From: Aristolochia californica
Taxonomy: Eukaryota; Streptophyta; Magnoliopsida; Piperales; Aristolochiaceae
Direction: 5' to 3'
DNA length: 64,000 nucleotides
NCBI GenBank assembly: GCA_029961685.1
Contig: JARWKL010000008.1
Coordinates: 16,277,981-16,341,980, forward strand
In this document: positions 1 to 11,900 of the stretch, piece after piece
Position numbering within the stretch: the first letter of the stretch is position 1
Layout of the letters: each line of letters starts with the position of its first letter
Notes under the pieces: generated by a model
What the model was told of the DNA's origin: nothing
What the model saw: only the letters and a program-made list of their open reading frames with translations
Database searches by the model: none
Made by a program: the position numbers and the translations under genes

Positions 1-410
1 AAGTCTAAACTATAAGATCTTATACTTTATAAACATCAAAGTTTTTTTGAACCTGTTAGATTCTAGAGTTCTATGAAATACCTTTGAGAACTTTCTTAGT
101 TAGCCATGTGGAAGAAGATGAAAGTGCACAAAAGTAGGGACAACTTGAATGAGAGAGAATATGTGAGAAAGAGAGAAAAGAGATTCATGTGTATGTCGTT
201 CCACCCACACCCCTTTCCAACTTTATCTGTAACATTCACTAGATATCAAGAATTACAAGACTACCCCTTTTACATAATAAGAAACAAAAAAGTAGAGAAA
301 AAGAAAAGCTACATGTTCAAACTCTTCTGAAGTTTAAAGCTCCAACAAAATGTTACTTGTGGGCTTAGATTGTGGAATCTTTATTTGATTGAACTACATC
401 TAAGCGCAAC

Positions 411-449
<39 letters not shown>

Positions 450-1744
450 CCCGAAGCCATTTTTCAAAATCTATCCAATTTTACGCTGATTTTTGAACTT
501 TAAATCTAGTCATTTGAGGAACTGATTGAGCTACTATTACCTCAAATAGATAATTAGGATTGGTGTATCTATCCATACTATGTTTGTATTACAATATCTG
601 CTATATTAAGACATTTCTATATTTAGCTTGAACTATAAGCAAGTAACCTTTGCATTGTTGACTTAAGCCTTGTTAAGGCAAGACCATCCTCTCCTCTTCT
701 GTATTAAGAGGGTCCAGTTTGGTTGAATAGGAAAGAACCATTAGGCCTTATAAGCTGTTGTGAACCATAAATCATTGTGAAAGCAAGTGGTACTGAAAAT
801 CCCTTGGTGGGTTTAGGCCTAATGTGCCTATTGAGCTGTTGTTGCAAAATTCCTTTGTGGGTCTAGGCAAGATTGCCTAGCAAGTTGCTGGAATATTCCT
901 TTGTGGGTCTAGGTTGGATAATGTAATTGTTACTGTATTCCTTTATGAGGGTGAAGTTTTGTATGCCAGCTACTGTATTTTAATTGATAAGTGTAAATCC
1001 TTGTGTGGACAACAATATAATTGTCTTAGAGACTATTTATTGTATGTACAATTAGACAACCCAAAACATAGTGAATTAACTTAAGGTGAAAACAACTTGT
1101 AGGTGGATTGGAAACTCTAGAATATTTTAAGATGTGATAGATCATCATATGATCATCATGTGATTGTATGAATTTTTGTGGTTGAACTCTGATTTTAATT
1201 TTTACATTTCACAATTAAATTCTAGAAACTTTGAAAATACTTGAGGGATAATCAAAAATCTATTCACTCTCACTCTACATTTGTTTTTTAATGGAACAAA
1301 CAAATACATGCCAAATACGAAGCAATTATTTTTTATTTATTCAATTAAAATTTTATGATTAAATTAAAAATTGACCTATGTTTATATAGAGTTAGGCCCA
1401 GACTCCTTTCTTCCTATTCATATAAAAAATCCAACCTATTATATGAGCCTTATTTGTTATTACAAATTAGGCTCATCACCCTTGACAAGGTGGGTTTTTG
1501 GTTAGCATCCTCACCCCCTTACTCCCAATTTATGCTATTGGGATTTTTTTATCACAACTATAAAAAAAAATAATAAACAAATGCATTCAGGATTTTTTAT
1601 GACAACCATAAATAAATAATAAGAAAATCTAAAAGATAGTTACATTGAATATTGTGGTTATTGGAAGACAAAAAATTTAACATGTTTGTGGCTAAAATAT
1701 TTAGCTTAGTTAGGGGATGCAGAAGGGTTGTTCACATGAAGGTT
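1..1744. other. Upstream intergenic DNA, no gene recognised
   Basis: No open reading frame here resembles a known protein; the short frames are low-complexity. A motif close to ATTCCTTTGTGGGTCTAGG appears three times at about 803, 849 and 893 in diverged form, which suggests a decayed short tandem repeat or a remnant of a retroelement leader. A 37-nt cytosine run is listed separately. Confidence 0.5.
412..448. repeat. Homopolymer C tract (37 nt)
   Basis: An uninterrupted run of 37 C, followed by GCCCG. It is one of several G/C homopolymers of 20-37 nt in an otherwise AT-rich window (others at 16554-16583, 18155-18191, 40863-40884). Confidence 0.95.
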
Positions 1745-2161
1745 AGTGTTTCATTTCATAAAATGGGCATGCTTGAGAGGAAAACATGAGAGAGGAAGAA
1801 GAGAACAAGAGACAAGAGAGGTAAAGGCACATTAAGAGAAAATAAACTAGGAGAGGAGATTAACATGCTTGTCTCCCTTCCTCTATGGCATTCTTATTAA
1901 TAAAGAAAAAAAGATTTCCTAGTTACAAACTAACTATACTGCCCAAGATATCCAATTACACTCAAACTATAACTTGCTAAATTAAACATGAAAGAAACAA
2001 AAAAAAAAAAAAAAAAAACTAGAAAACGTCTTCTTTTACATGATTTTTTTCTTTTTACCTTGCTTCTCTTGTGAGACTTGTCTTGCATGAGATTCTTCTT
2101 AGACTCCCTTGTGAGAAATGTTGTGCATGAAACTCATCTTAGACTCTTTGATGCTTCAACA
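1745..2161 (-). mobile_element. Possible LTR relic, minus orientation
   Basis: The right edge reads CTTCAACA followed by ATCCCCTTCAAGTTGGAG. On the minus strand this is a polypurine tract ending in GGGGAT followed by TGTTGAAG, the usual layout of an element 3' end and LTR start. The segment also has the purine-rich block and polyadenine runs seen in other LTRs of this window. The left edge is not defined and no matching second LTR was found, so this is a weak call. Confidence 0.35.
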
Positions 2162-3413
2162 ATCCCCTTCAAGTTGGAGTTGGTCACTTCACTTTAAAAA
2201 TAGAAAATCTTAGCAATTAAGAAAATTTCTTTGGTCTTTAAGATTCCATTCTTCCTTCTTTAATACTTGGGTTTTGTCTCTAATCCTTCCCCTTAATTGG
2301 ATAATTTCTACACAACTCTTTGAATTCTTTATTACTGGTCACATAAAAATTTATTCATAGCAGGCTTCTAATCATATTGTGGGTTGAATTCTCAACCTTG
2401 TTCTAACCTCATTTAACTATTTCCTTTTTCAAGCCCTACCTCCTTATCTAATTGTCTTGCATTGTCCTACCTACCTCAAAACTTTTGCAAAACAAATGTG
2501 AAAACTCAATAAATGCTCCAGTTAGGATATATCAAGTGTTATTAATTTGGAGAAAATGCAATACTTGAAGAAAACAAGCAACATTCATGGGTAAAATCAA
2601 TGTCGAGTTGGTTATTAGTGAAAACAAACAAAAAAGTAAACTTTTGGTTAGGTAGAAATGGAAAATATCGAATGATTTGAAGCAAACAAATAAGAAAGCA
2701 AATCTAATTTTGACCGACAAAGAAAACCAAAAATTTCAAAAAAAAAACTTTAAATTGAGAACCCAAAGCAAACCTCATATTGATTGTTACAAAGAAGAAA
2801 ATCAGATGGAGATATCATCTAATAACAAATATTTATTCTTTAAAGAGGTAATCAAAATTAAGCCATCAATTTTTTCTCTCTTGTCAATCAATTGAGGGTT
2901 TTTTGCATCTGAATTTTTTTATCATTTAAAAAATAGGTTATAATTATTCTTTATTCTACTTATTTGTCACATTTCTTTAAAATTTTAAAAGGTAACTAGG
3001 GGTAAAAAAACACATTCTAACCTCAAACTAAACCACTTGGCCTTATACTTGTCTTGTGAGGATAAATGGCCATTGTACTATGACATTATATCTTGTTATC
3101 CCACCTTGTTGCCACCCCGAGCTTATCATCATCTATCTTAATATTTTCTAGGAGATGTAATCTATTATAAGGGTAAGTACTAGGTAAAGGCATCCGAAAA
3201 ACTTTTGTTGTTGGTTTAGGATTTTAACTTAAGTTTGAGTTTGGGTCTAAAAATCTAAGCCAGGTTCTAAGCTAACTCAGTTCTGAATGGATTTTAGATG
3301 TATGTACCCCATAATGAATAGTCCTATTCACATGCAATTGTTTTTTATACATCTTTACGATTTCTTACTATAAATATTTAGGGGGGTATTAATTAAGGTT
3401 AAGAAATTTAAAG
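2162..3413. other. Intergenic DNA, no gene recognised
   Basis: AT-rich DNA with only short, low-complexity frames on both strands. If the LTR call to the left is right, the first part could be decayed internal sequence of that element, but no gag or pol motif can be read. Confidence 0.45.
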
Positions 3414-3421
3414 TATATAAA
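3414..3421 (+). promoter_or_regulatory. Candidate TATA box for gene 1
   Basis: TATATAAA stands about 30 nt before a CT-rich stretch (TTCTTTTTCTTCCTTCTAC) of the kind often found at plant transcription starts, and 2.3 kb upstream of the first coding exon of the SPOC-domain gene. A second TATATAA-like site occurs at about 4865-4871 and could serve an alternative start. Positional inference only. Confidence 0.35.
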
Positions 3422-3445
3422 TCAAAACCCTAGGAATTCTTTTTC

Positions 3446-3552
3446 TTCCTTCTACATATCTTTCAAGCAGTCATATTACGCGGCGCATTGCTACGGAAGC
3501 ACAAAAAGATTGCTTGAGGCAGATTTGAAATATCGCACTTCCAGTCTTCCAA
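3446..3552 (+). other. Candidate untranslated leader exon of gene 1
   Basis: A GC-richer segment starts about 30 nt downstream of the TATA box and ends at a good donor (CCAA|GTAAGAG, GT at 3553). A matching acceptor (GGTCTTGCAG, ending at 5690) lies just before the start codon of gene 1 at 5717. The implied leader intron would be 3553-5690. There is no coding signal to prove the join; cDNA would decide it. Confidence 0.3.
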
Positions 3553-3597
3553 GTAAGAGTATTTCTGTTTTAGATCCTTAATGTTTATGTATGGTTG

Positions 3598-3638
3598 TAT
3601 TCTTCTTCTTCTTCTTCTTCTTATTCTTCTTCTTCTTT
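3598..3638. repeat. TTC/CTT microsatellite
   Basis: About twelve CTT units with a single interruption, followed by a T run. It lies within the proposed leader intron of gene 1. Confidence 0.85.
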
Positions 3639-5690
3639 TTTTAAGAATATTACTCTATAGTTTCCATCCTGAAATCTTCACCTCTCTAAATTGTGTTTTG
3701 TAGGTTTTATTGGTCTAAAGTCCTTGTCCATTTTACCGTATTTTTTTTCACACCACATGAAGTCTATCTCACTCCACATGAGAAATAGATTGATTAGATT
3801 GTGGTTTCTTAGTGCTATGATTTATATGAGGCTTTTATTACCCTCAAGCTAGGCTATAATTCAATAAGAACCGAGAAGCAAGACATATGTTTGGGCTTTT
3901 TGAAACGATTACCAAATTAACCCATTGCAAATAGATATTTTACTAATATATATATTAAAACAAAAAATTGCTTCGATGAAATTATTCATGTGTTAATAAA
4001 ATTAATAAAATGTTTCTTAAATTTAACAATTTAATTTTGTATGGTTAGTTGAAGATATACAATTATTTTCTTTATCGCCCTTGCACATCATGAGTGTGCC
4101 TAGAGATATATATGTATAAATGATTATAAATGAAATTTCCAATAAGAGAAAATTTATAGGTATAAAATAATAAGAGTCATTTTATATGAAGAAATCAAGA
4201 ACATGGATTTAATCCGAGTAGTCATTTGCTATTCCATATTTAATTAATTGTTGGATTTCAATGAAATATCTTTTTTAAATTATTCATAGTTGATGATGTT
4301 TAAGTTTTTATATTATAATATTTTTTAAAATATTTATAAAATAAATAAAAAGTTTATGTTATTGAAGGATAAAAGATAAAAAAAAACCTTTGTAGATGAA
4401 ATGTGGTAGTCTACAACCCAGTCGATATTATGAGTTTTATAAGCATGGGAAAAGGATGCATGTAACTAAACTTGGGAGAACACAAGTCCAAACTCCTTGT
4501 CTTTTGAATGTAATAAGAATTATTTTAGTAGTTTACAATTTAGAATTTTTTTGAACCTTTTGTTTTACTACTTTGGTAGACAAAAAACACTTAAGACACA
4601 CAAAACTATGTTTAAAGGTTATTTATAATTTTTGTAAACATGGCAATAACTTGTTCAGATTTTACAAAAAAAAAAAAAAAGCGTTTGTGGTAAGATGTTA
4701 AAATATTAATTTCATTACTTTTTATATGGGTAGAATTCATTGTAGTATTTTTCAATTTGGTGACCTGTGGAGATAATATTATTTTTGGAAAAATATGAAA
4801 CATATATCAGCTACAAACAAATCACCCATTTGATGTTTTTTTTTTAATTTTGTGATTTCCACATTATATAAAGGTAAGTTTGGAGAGTATCGTTTGTTGA
4901 TGAGAGACGATTGAAGATCCTGAAAATCTTTCATCCAAGGTTTTTACTCTTTTAAGATTCCATTGCGGATTAATTGGGGGAAAGTAGTAAGAGCCAACGT
5001 ATTGAGAATCCGAATTTTAGGGTATGTTTCCTATTAAATAGTGAAAAATTGCATCTGTCTTGAAACAACAAACAAGCAAAACACAATAAAAAAAGAGACA
5101 ATAGAGTAGAAGTGAGTTGATATATTATCATATCTATGTGTTTTTCTTTTTTCTTTTAAACTTTGTTATGTGTGATGTGTATTTCTGTCTTACAAAAGAT
5201 ATAAAAAATTGAGTTTAGATATGCTAGCCCATGTTAGCATGGGGTTAGATCCATTGGAGTGAATAGGAACTGCTCTCCTTAGTCAATGAGTCTCATGCAT
5301 CGTTCCATTCCCTACACCAAAGAAAATCTACAAAGGATGAAAGAACTCAAAAGTGTAACACAAATTTCAGTACTATTGAGTAAAAAAGTTCATTATCAAA
5401 ATGGCATTAGTTTTTCTCTAGCCGTACGGTCATAGCCAAACAACTATTCTCGCCAACGCTGCTACATGCTCCTCATGACTGCACTAAGATACAGTCCTCT
5501 GTTACAAGTTGCTAATGCTCTTTCAAAAATCATAAATAATCAAAGTACTTAGATTCATTTGCGCTCTATATGTATCATAATACAGTTGTCAGATGCAAAC
5601 TGTTGAAACAAAACTAGTTTCATGATTGCCGATTCTTCTTCTTTTACTGCACCCATTTTGTTTGAGCTCTGCAATCGTTTGGTCTTGCAG
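3639..5690. other. Proposed leader intron of gene 1, no gene recognised
   Basis: Apart from a second possible TATA site near 4865 and several A/T runs, nothing coding or repeated was recognised. It ends with the pyrimidine-rich acceptor TTGCAG at 5690. Confidence 0.4.
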
Positions 5691-5716
5691 TAATTCTTGC
5701 ATAAAAGTGAATCGGA

Positions 5717-5964
5717 ATGAGCTCAAGACTTGTTAAGTTTGATCTCAACTTGACTCCTGCCCAAAGGAAGCGGGGGACTAGCAGCCCAAGGAAACGTTTG
5801 GATGGAGAAACAAGTTCAGCTCCTCGTGAATCAGAGAAAAAAAGACGTCAAGAGACTGCACCTCAGAAAGACCCCACGGAGATCTGTTTAGGCTTTGTGA
5901 AGAAGAGAAATGAAGATAAGATGATTAGTATCTATTCTCAGCCAATTGAGGATCCCATTTGGAG
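5717..5964 (+). CDS. Gene 1, coding exon 1
   Basis: Starts at the ATG 26 nt after a good acceptor (ending 5690) and codes residues 1-82 plus two bases of Arg83. It ends at the donor AG|GTAAGT (GT at 5965). It holds the EAR-like DLNLTP motif, the basic clusters and the first residues of the SPOC-type domain (QPIEDPIW). Without splicing, the frame would hit TAA at once, inside the donor. Confidence 0.8.
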
Positions 5965-8900
5965 GTAAGTCTTACTCTCTTCAACTAATACAGTAAATTT
6001 CTATCTTATAAGCGACATTACTAATATTCTTGGCCAGTCTATCTTAAAAGTTGCTGCAGAAGTGATAGTACTAGTTGTACCACGTAAAGAATGCTTGTAA
6101 AAAGTAAATAGGATGGAGGTTAAAAGAGCACAGTTCTATGTCTTGTACAACATATGATTTTCTTTTTAGTTAGTACAATTCTTAGGCCATGTTACTGCCC
6201 TGGTTGAAAATCATGAGTATCCCAGGGAAAGCATTTCCTACAAAGTTTTTCATGATTAAAGGTTTTCTAGAAATCTCTAATTTAAAATCTTATTACTTTC
6301 TTATTTGAAATTATTTTGAAATATAATAAGATTTTTATGGTAGTTATTACTATGATTTCCAAGGAAAAGAAAGAAAACCATGTTTTTGTCTATCAACGAG
6401 CCGACTCTAGTTTGGACTCGATAAATATAGGTTATCAAATGTTTTTATCAAATTTTTTTATCAAATTTAGACAAGGTAACTGTGATTAAGTGTGAGCTTA
6501 ATCTGAAATTAATTACATAAGATTTTGAAAAAGAAGTAGGAAAGAAGGAAAGAGAGAAATTGAATTGTTCAAAGGCTTGCCCCAAAAGATTAGGGCAGCT
6601 TAAGCTCACTAAAGTTCTCCATCAAGTTATATAAGAGGAACACTGAAAATTGTTATACTAGCCAATGAGCTATACAATAGATCAACTAATAAAAGTTAGT
6701 TAAATTACACTCTTCTACTCTTATTTAAATACTAAATTTTGCAAACTATCTCCTTATTCTAACACTCCCCTCAAGTTGGATAATAAAAATCAAACACTCC
6801 TGACTTGGAAGCCAATTTAGTAAATTGAGCTCTTTGGAAAGCCTTGTTGGAGAGGTCTACTTGATCTTCATGTCTCACATGATAAGTAATTATCTTCCCA
6901 TTCATAACTTGGTCTATAATATAGTGATAATCCACCTCTATGTGTTTAGTTCTTTCATAAAGTACTAGATTATTCTATTAATATAGTTGTTTGATTATCA
7001 CATTTCATCACCATAGGAAACTTAACTTCCGTATGATAGAACCCTAATTGGAAAGGTCCTACCCTTGTACTCAAGTGCAATGGAAGATTGAGATAGGTTG
7101 ATTAAAAGGTTTGGAAGAGGGTGAAGGTAGATATGAAGTGTTGAAGAAAGCTATTACCAAATAATCTAAGGTGAGTCTCATGAAAAGGAGGTCTCACTAA
7201 TAAAGTAAAGTCAAAGAGGAGAAGCAGAAGAATCTAAGTGGATCGTATGTGAGAGGAAGATTTCCTCCTTATTCTCTTAGTTATAGTTTTCTTATTGCAA
7301 AGTATTGTGATTAGATTTAGTGAGAGATTATTGGGTGTAATTAGAAACTTTAAAAAAATTTATTTTTAGCATAAGTCAGTATTCTATTATAAAAAGGACC
7401 ATGTAAAAGAGCAATAAATACACCACTCTCAAAATTTCCTCTTCATATCGATGCATGCACTCTTCGATTTCCTCTCTTTTCTCCTCTCTCTTGCGTTTTC
7501 TCCTCTTCTCTTTGTCTACCATGCTTACTATTCGAAAGTTAACATGGTAGTGTTAAATTGTGGAGTCTAAATAACGTCTTAAGAAAAGTTAGTATGTGGA
7601 TAGATCTTGTGTGTGTGGGTGTATTTCTCTTGTAAACTTCTTTATCATCATAGTGAAGTGTTGCAGCGGCGAAAGATAGGAGGCGGTCTCACCTTGAGGC
7701 GAACCTGTATAAATCTTGAGTTTTTCATGCTTGATTATTTCTTCTTCTGCGATTATTATTTCTCTCGTTAGTATTGAATTAGGGCATCTAATTCCTAACA
7801 AGTAGTACCAAAGCTATGTTCGTGTTTGAGAGCAATGACAAGCGGAGAAGGATCAACACTTGGAATCAACAAGTTTGATGATATGGATTTTGCGTTCTGG
7901 ATGATGTAGATTGAAGATTATCTGTATAGTAAAAAGTTGCATTCACCACTTTTGGATATGAAACTAGAAGGCATGAAAGATGATAGGTGTTGGGAGTGAT
8001 CTAGTTGACACTGTCAAAGAATGTCACTCATAACATGGCAATGGAGAAAATCACAACAAGAATGATGAAGATTGTTATCAACGCCCTATGCTTAGTCGAT
8101 ATGCGGATCGACCTTAGCAGTAAGATCGTCGAGGGGGTTAGAAGGGGGGCAAGAAGCCCCCCTCCTGGTCCACGCTATATTAACTACTTTTTCATTAAGG
8201 GTAGTTTGAGAATTTAACTCTTGTATCACTATTGCCCTTGTTTCCTCTTTATATTTGGGGTGTTGTTATTAGGATTTTATCATCCGAGGTGTATCAGTTG
8301 TGGCCGAGAGAGGTTAGAGAAAAACCACATGTAAGTGTGTGTGATTTCTCTTGTAAAAAATTTCATCTTTATAGTGGATTACAGCAACGACGAAAGACAG
8401 GATGTAGGCTCACCTTGACGCGAACTTGTATAAATCTTGTTTGTTACCGTGCTTGTTTTTCCTTTCTTCCACGATTATTATTATTTCTCTAGTTAGTTTA
8501 GAATTAGGGCGTCTAATTCCTATGTTTGATATGTATGACAAGCCTTCTGCAAATAATAAGGTACCTCTCATGAAAAAAATTGTTCAATTTAAAAATGACA
8601 GAAAATACACCAGTGGCAACACATTTGAATGAGTTTAGTACGATTGTCAATCAATTGACCTCCTTTTAGATTAAATTTGATAATGAGGTTCGTGCGTTAA
8701 TTCTTTTGGCATCTCTGCCAAATAGTTGGGAGCCTATGAGGGTTGCGGTCAACAATTCTGTATGCAATGGGAAGTTGAAATTTAATGATGTTCAGGTTAC
8801 TATTCTTTCTAAGAAAGTTTGTAGAAAGGACTCCAGAGAATCGTTGACATCTAATTCTGCCCTAAATGTTGATACTAGTGGCAAGAACTTTGAGTGTAAT

Positions 8901-11900
8901 TCCAACAAGGGCAACAATAGATGGCAAGGATTGAAGAAGCAAGTCCCAAGTTGGAACAAATGTGGAATGGTGGAATTGTGGCAAGTCTGGTCATATAAAG
9001 AAGAACTGTAGAGCACCAAAGATGGATGAAAGAAAAAAGATGTTGAAAATGCGGTGACTAAAGAAGTACAAGATACTTTACTCTTGTCAATTGATAGCCC
9101 TATTGACTCTTGGTTATTAGAATCAGGAGCTTCCTTTCACACCACTGTGCATCGCAAGATCAAGGAGAATTATGATGATGAAAATCACGGGAAGGTGTAT
9201 CTTACTGATGGAGAACCATTGGACATTGTCAATATTGGTGATGTCAGTTTGAGGATGTCAAACAGGTTAGTGTGAAAATTTGACAAGGAGAGACATGTGC
9301 AAAAACTGATGCATAATCTGATCTCAGTAGGGTATCTTGATAGTGAAGATCATAATGAGACTTTTAATGGTGTCACATAGAAAGTCACTAAGGGAGTCAT
9401 GGTTGTTGCACGAGGAGTTAAAACTGGAACTCTTTACATCACTTCTAGTTGCAGAGACACGATTGCGGTTGCTGGTTTTGTTACTAATTCTGATTTGTGG
9501 CATTATAGGCTCGGTCACATGAGTGAGAAGGGAATGAAAGTGCTTTAATCCAAAGGGAAGCTACCAGGGTTGAAATCTGTAAACAACAGTTTGTGTGAAG
9601 GTTGTATTTTCAGCAAATAGAAAAAAGGTTAGCTTTTCTAAGGTTGGAAAGTAGCAAAAGACAACAAAATTGGTGTTCGTTCATATAGATGTGTGGGGAC
9701 CTTAAACTTTTACCTCTTGGTGGTTCTAATTACTATATGATATTTTTTTATGAAGCAAGCAGAATAATTTGATTTTATTTCCTAAAAAATAAATATGATG
9801 TTTTTGATACATTGAAGAGATGGATAGCAATGGTTGAGAATGAGACAGATTTGAAGGTGGAGTACTTGTAGTCAGATAATGAGGGAGAATACATAGGCGA
9901 TGATTTCAAGTGGAATTGTGTTGATAATGGAATCAAGATGAAGAAGACCATTCCCAAAAAACATCAATAGAATGGTGTGGCTAAGAGGATGAATAGGACT
10001 TTGAACGAGCGTGCTAGGCGCATGAGATTACATGCGGGATTGCCAAAGATGTTCTGGTTTGAGGCTATTAGCATTGCTGCCTATTTGATAAAAAAAGGTG
10101 CTTCAACACCATTGGATTGCAAAATACTAGAAGAGGTATGGAGGGGCAAAGAGGTAAACCTTTCTTTCTTGAAAGTGTTTGGTTGTGTTTCATATATTCA
10201 CATTGATTCTGCTATTAGAAGTAAATTGGATGCCAAATCCAAGATATATTTCTTTATTGGCTATGGTGGTACCGTGCTTGGATAACATTTCTGGGATGAC
10301 CAAAGTCTTAAGGTTATCTGGAGCAAGGATGTGATCTTCAATGAAGGTACCCTTTATAAAAACATGTTGAGAACAGATTCTGAGAGCACAAGTAATGAAG
10401 CTAAGAACTTTGAAGTGATTCAGTTATTCAGTTATTTTTCAGTTGAGAGCTCAGGACCAAGAAAACATAGCCCCAAAAGTAAATTAGAACATTTTTGTGA
10501 CTGAACTCATAAGATCTACCAGAACTAGAAGACCACCATAGAGATACTCCCCTGTATTGAATTATATTCTATTGACTGATAAAGGTGAACCAGAGAGTTA
10601 TGAGGAAGTTGTGCAAGTTGATGAATCACCCAAGTGGGAGCTGGCCATGAGGGATGAGATGGATTCACTATTATCCAATTAGACATGGCAGCTTACCAAG
10701 TTACCAAAAGGGAAGAAGTCTTTGTAGAATAAATAGGTGTATTGAATAAAAGACAAATATGATGGCAGCAAGTGGTACAAGGCAAGACTGATTGTAATGG
10801 GCTTTCAACAAAAGGAAGGCATTGACTACACTGAGATTTTCTCTCTAGTAGTGAAATTGACTACTATTAGAAAAGTGTTTGGACTAGTGGCAAATGAAGA
10901 CTTGCACTTAGAGCAATTGGATGTAAAGACAACTTTTCTTCATGGTGATTTGGAGGAAGAAATTTACATGATCCAGCCACAGGGTTTCAAAGCACATGAA
11001 AGGAGAAAATGGTGTGCAAACTTTGAAAGTGCTTGTATGGTCTTAAACAGGCTCCAAGACGGTGGTATAAGAAGTTTGACATCATCATCAGTAGTATTGG
11101 TTTCTTAAGGTTCTAGCGGGATCATTGTTGTTGCATAAAGAACCTTGATAACTTCTACATCATTCTAATGCTATATGTTGATGACATATTGATTATAGGT
11201 TCTTGCAAAAAGGAAATAGATAAGTTGAAAATGGAGTTTTCCAAGAAGTTTGCAATGAAGGATTTGGGTGCTGAAAAACAAATCTTTGGGATGAGGGTTA
11301 GTAGGGATACTGATGTCTTGAAACAATCACAAGAAGAATATGTGAAGAGGTGCTGAGCAAGTTCAACATGAATGATGCAAAACCAGCGAGTCACTTGAGG
11401 TGGATTCTCAAGTATTTGATGTTAGGAATTAGACACCTAATTCCAAACTAATGAGAGCAATCACAATAAAATCGGAAGAAGGGAAAAACAAGCACATAAA
11501 AAGCACAACAAGATTTATACAGGTTCGCCTCAAGGAGAGACTACATCCTATCTTCCGCCACTACAGTAATACCCCCCCCCCCCTCCCCCCCTCCAATTTA
11601 AAGAGAAAGCTAGGGCAACCACATTACAAGAGAGAAATTCCAAAACTACCCTTAATGAAACAATAGTTAATATATCCATGACCAACTCAACGTAAGACAT
11701 TAATTAGGCTCCACAACTTAACAATCTCCCACTTGGAGATTAATCTATCATCAATATCTCCTCTACAGCGGCAACTACTTCTCAATCCTCAGAGAGAAGT
11801 CCAACTTAAGTTGCACACAACTTTAGTTTCTCGATCGTAACAATCTTCGTCAACATATCAGTTGGATTTTGACTCTCTTGTATCTTCTCAAGTGATAAGT

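Larger units (their letters stand above)
7551..11424 (+). mobile_element. Ty1/copia element C1 (plus), 3' end missing
   Basis: The 5' LTR is 7551-7800, with primer-site-like TAGTACCAAAGC at 7803. Then follow gag, protease, integrase and RT in the Ty1/copia order up to the start of RNase H (LRWILKYL), where the LTR of element C2 begins. The wording of gag and pol matches the TNT1-94-like family common in dicot genomes. Stops, frameshifts and a solo-LTR insertion in gag make it inactive. RNase H and 3' LTR were not found on the far side of C2. Confidence 0.75.

Noticed and set aside
106..330. 74-codon plus frame near the window start
   Set aside because: Lys/Arg-rich low-complexity text with no recognisable domain and no splice or leader context.
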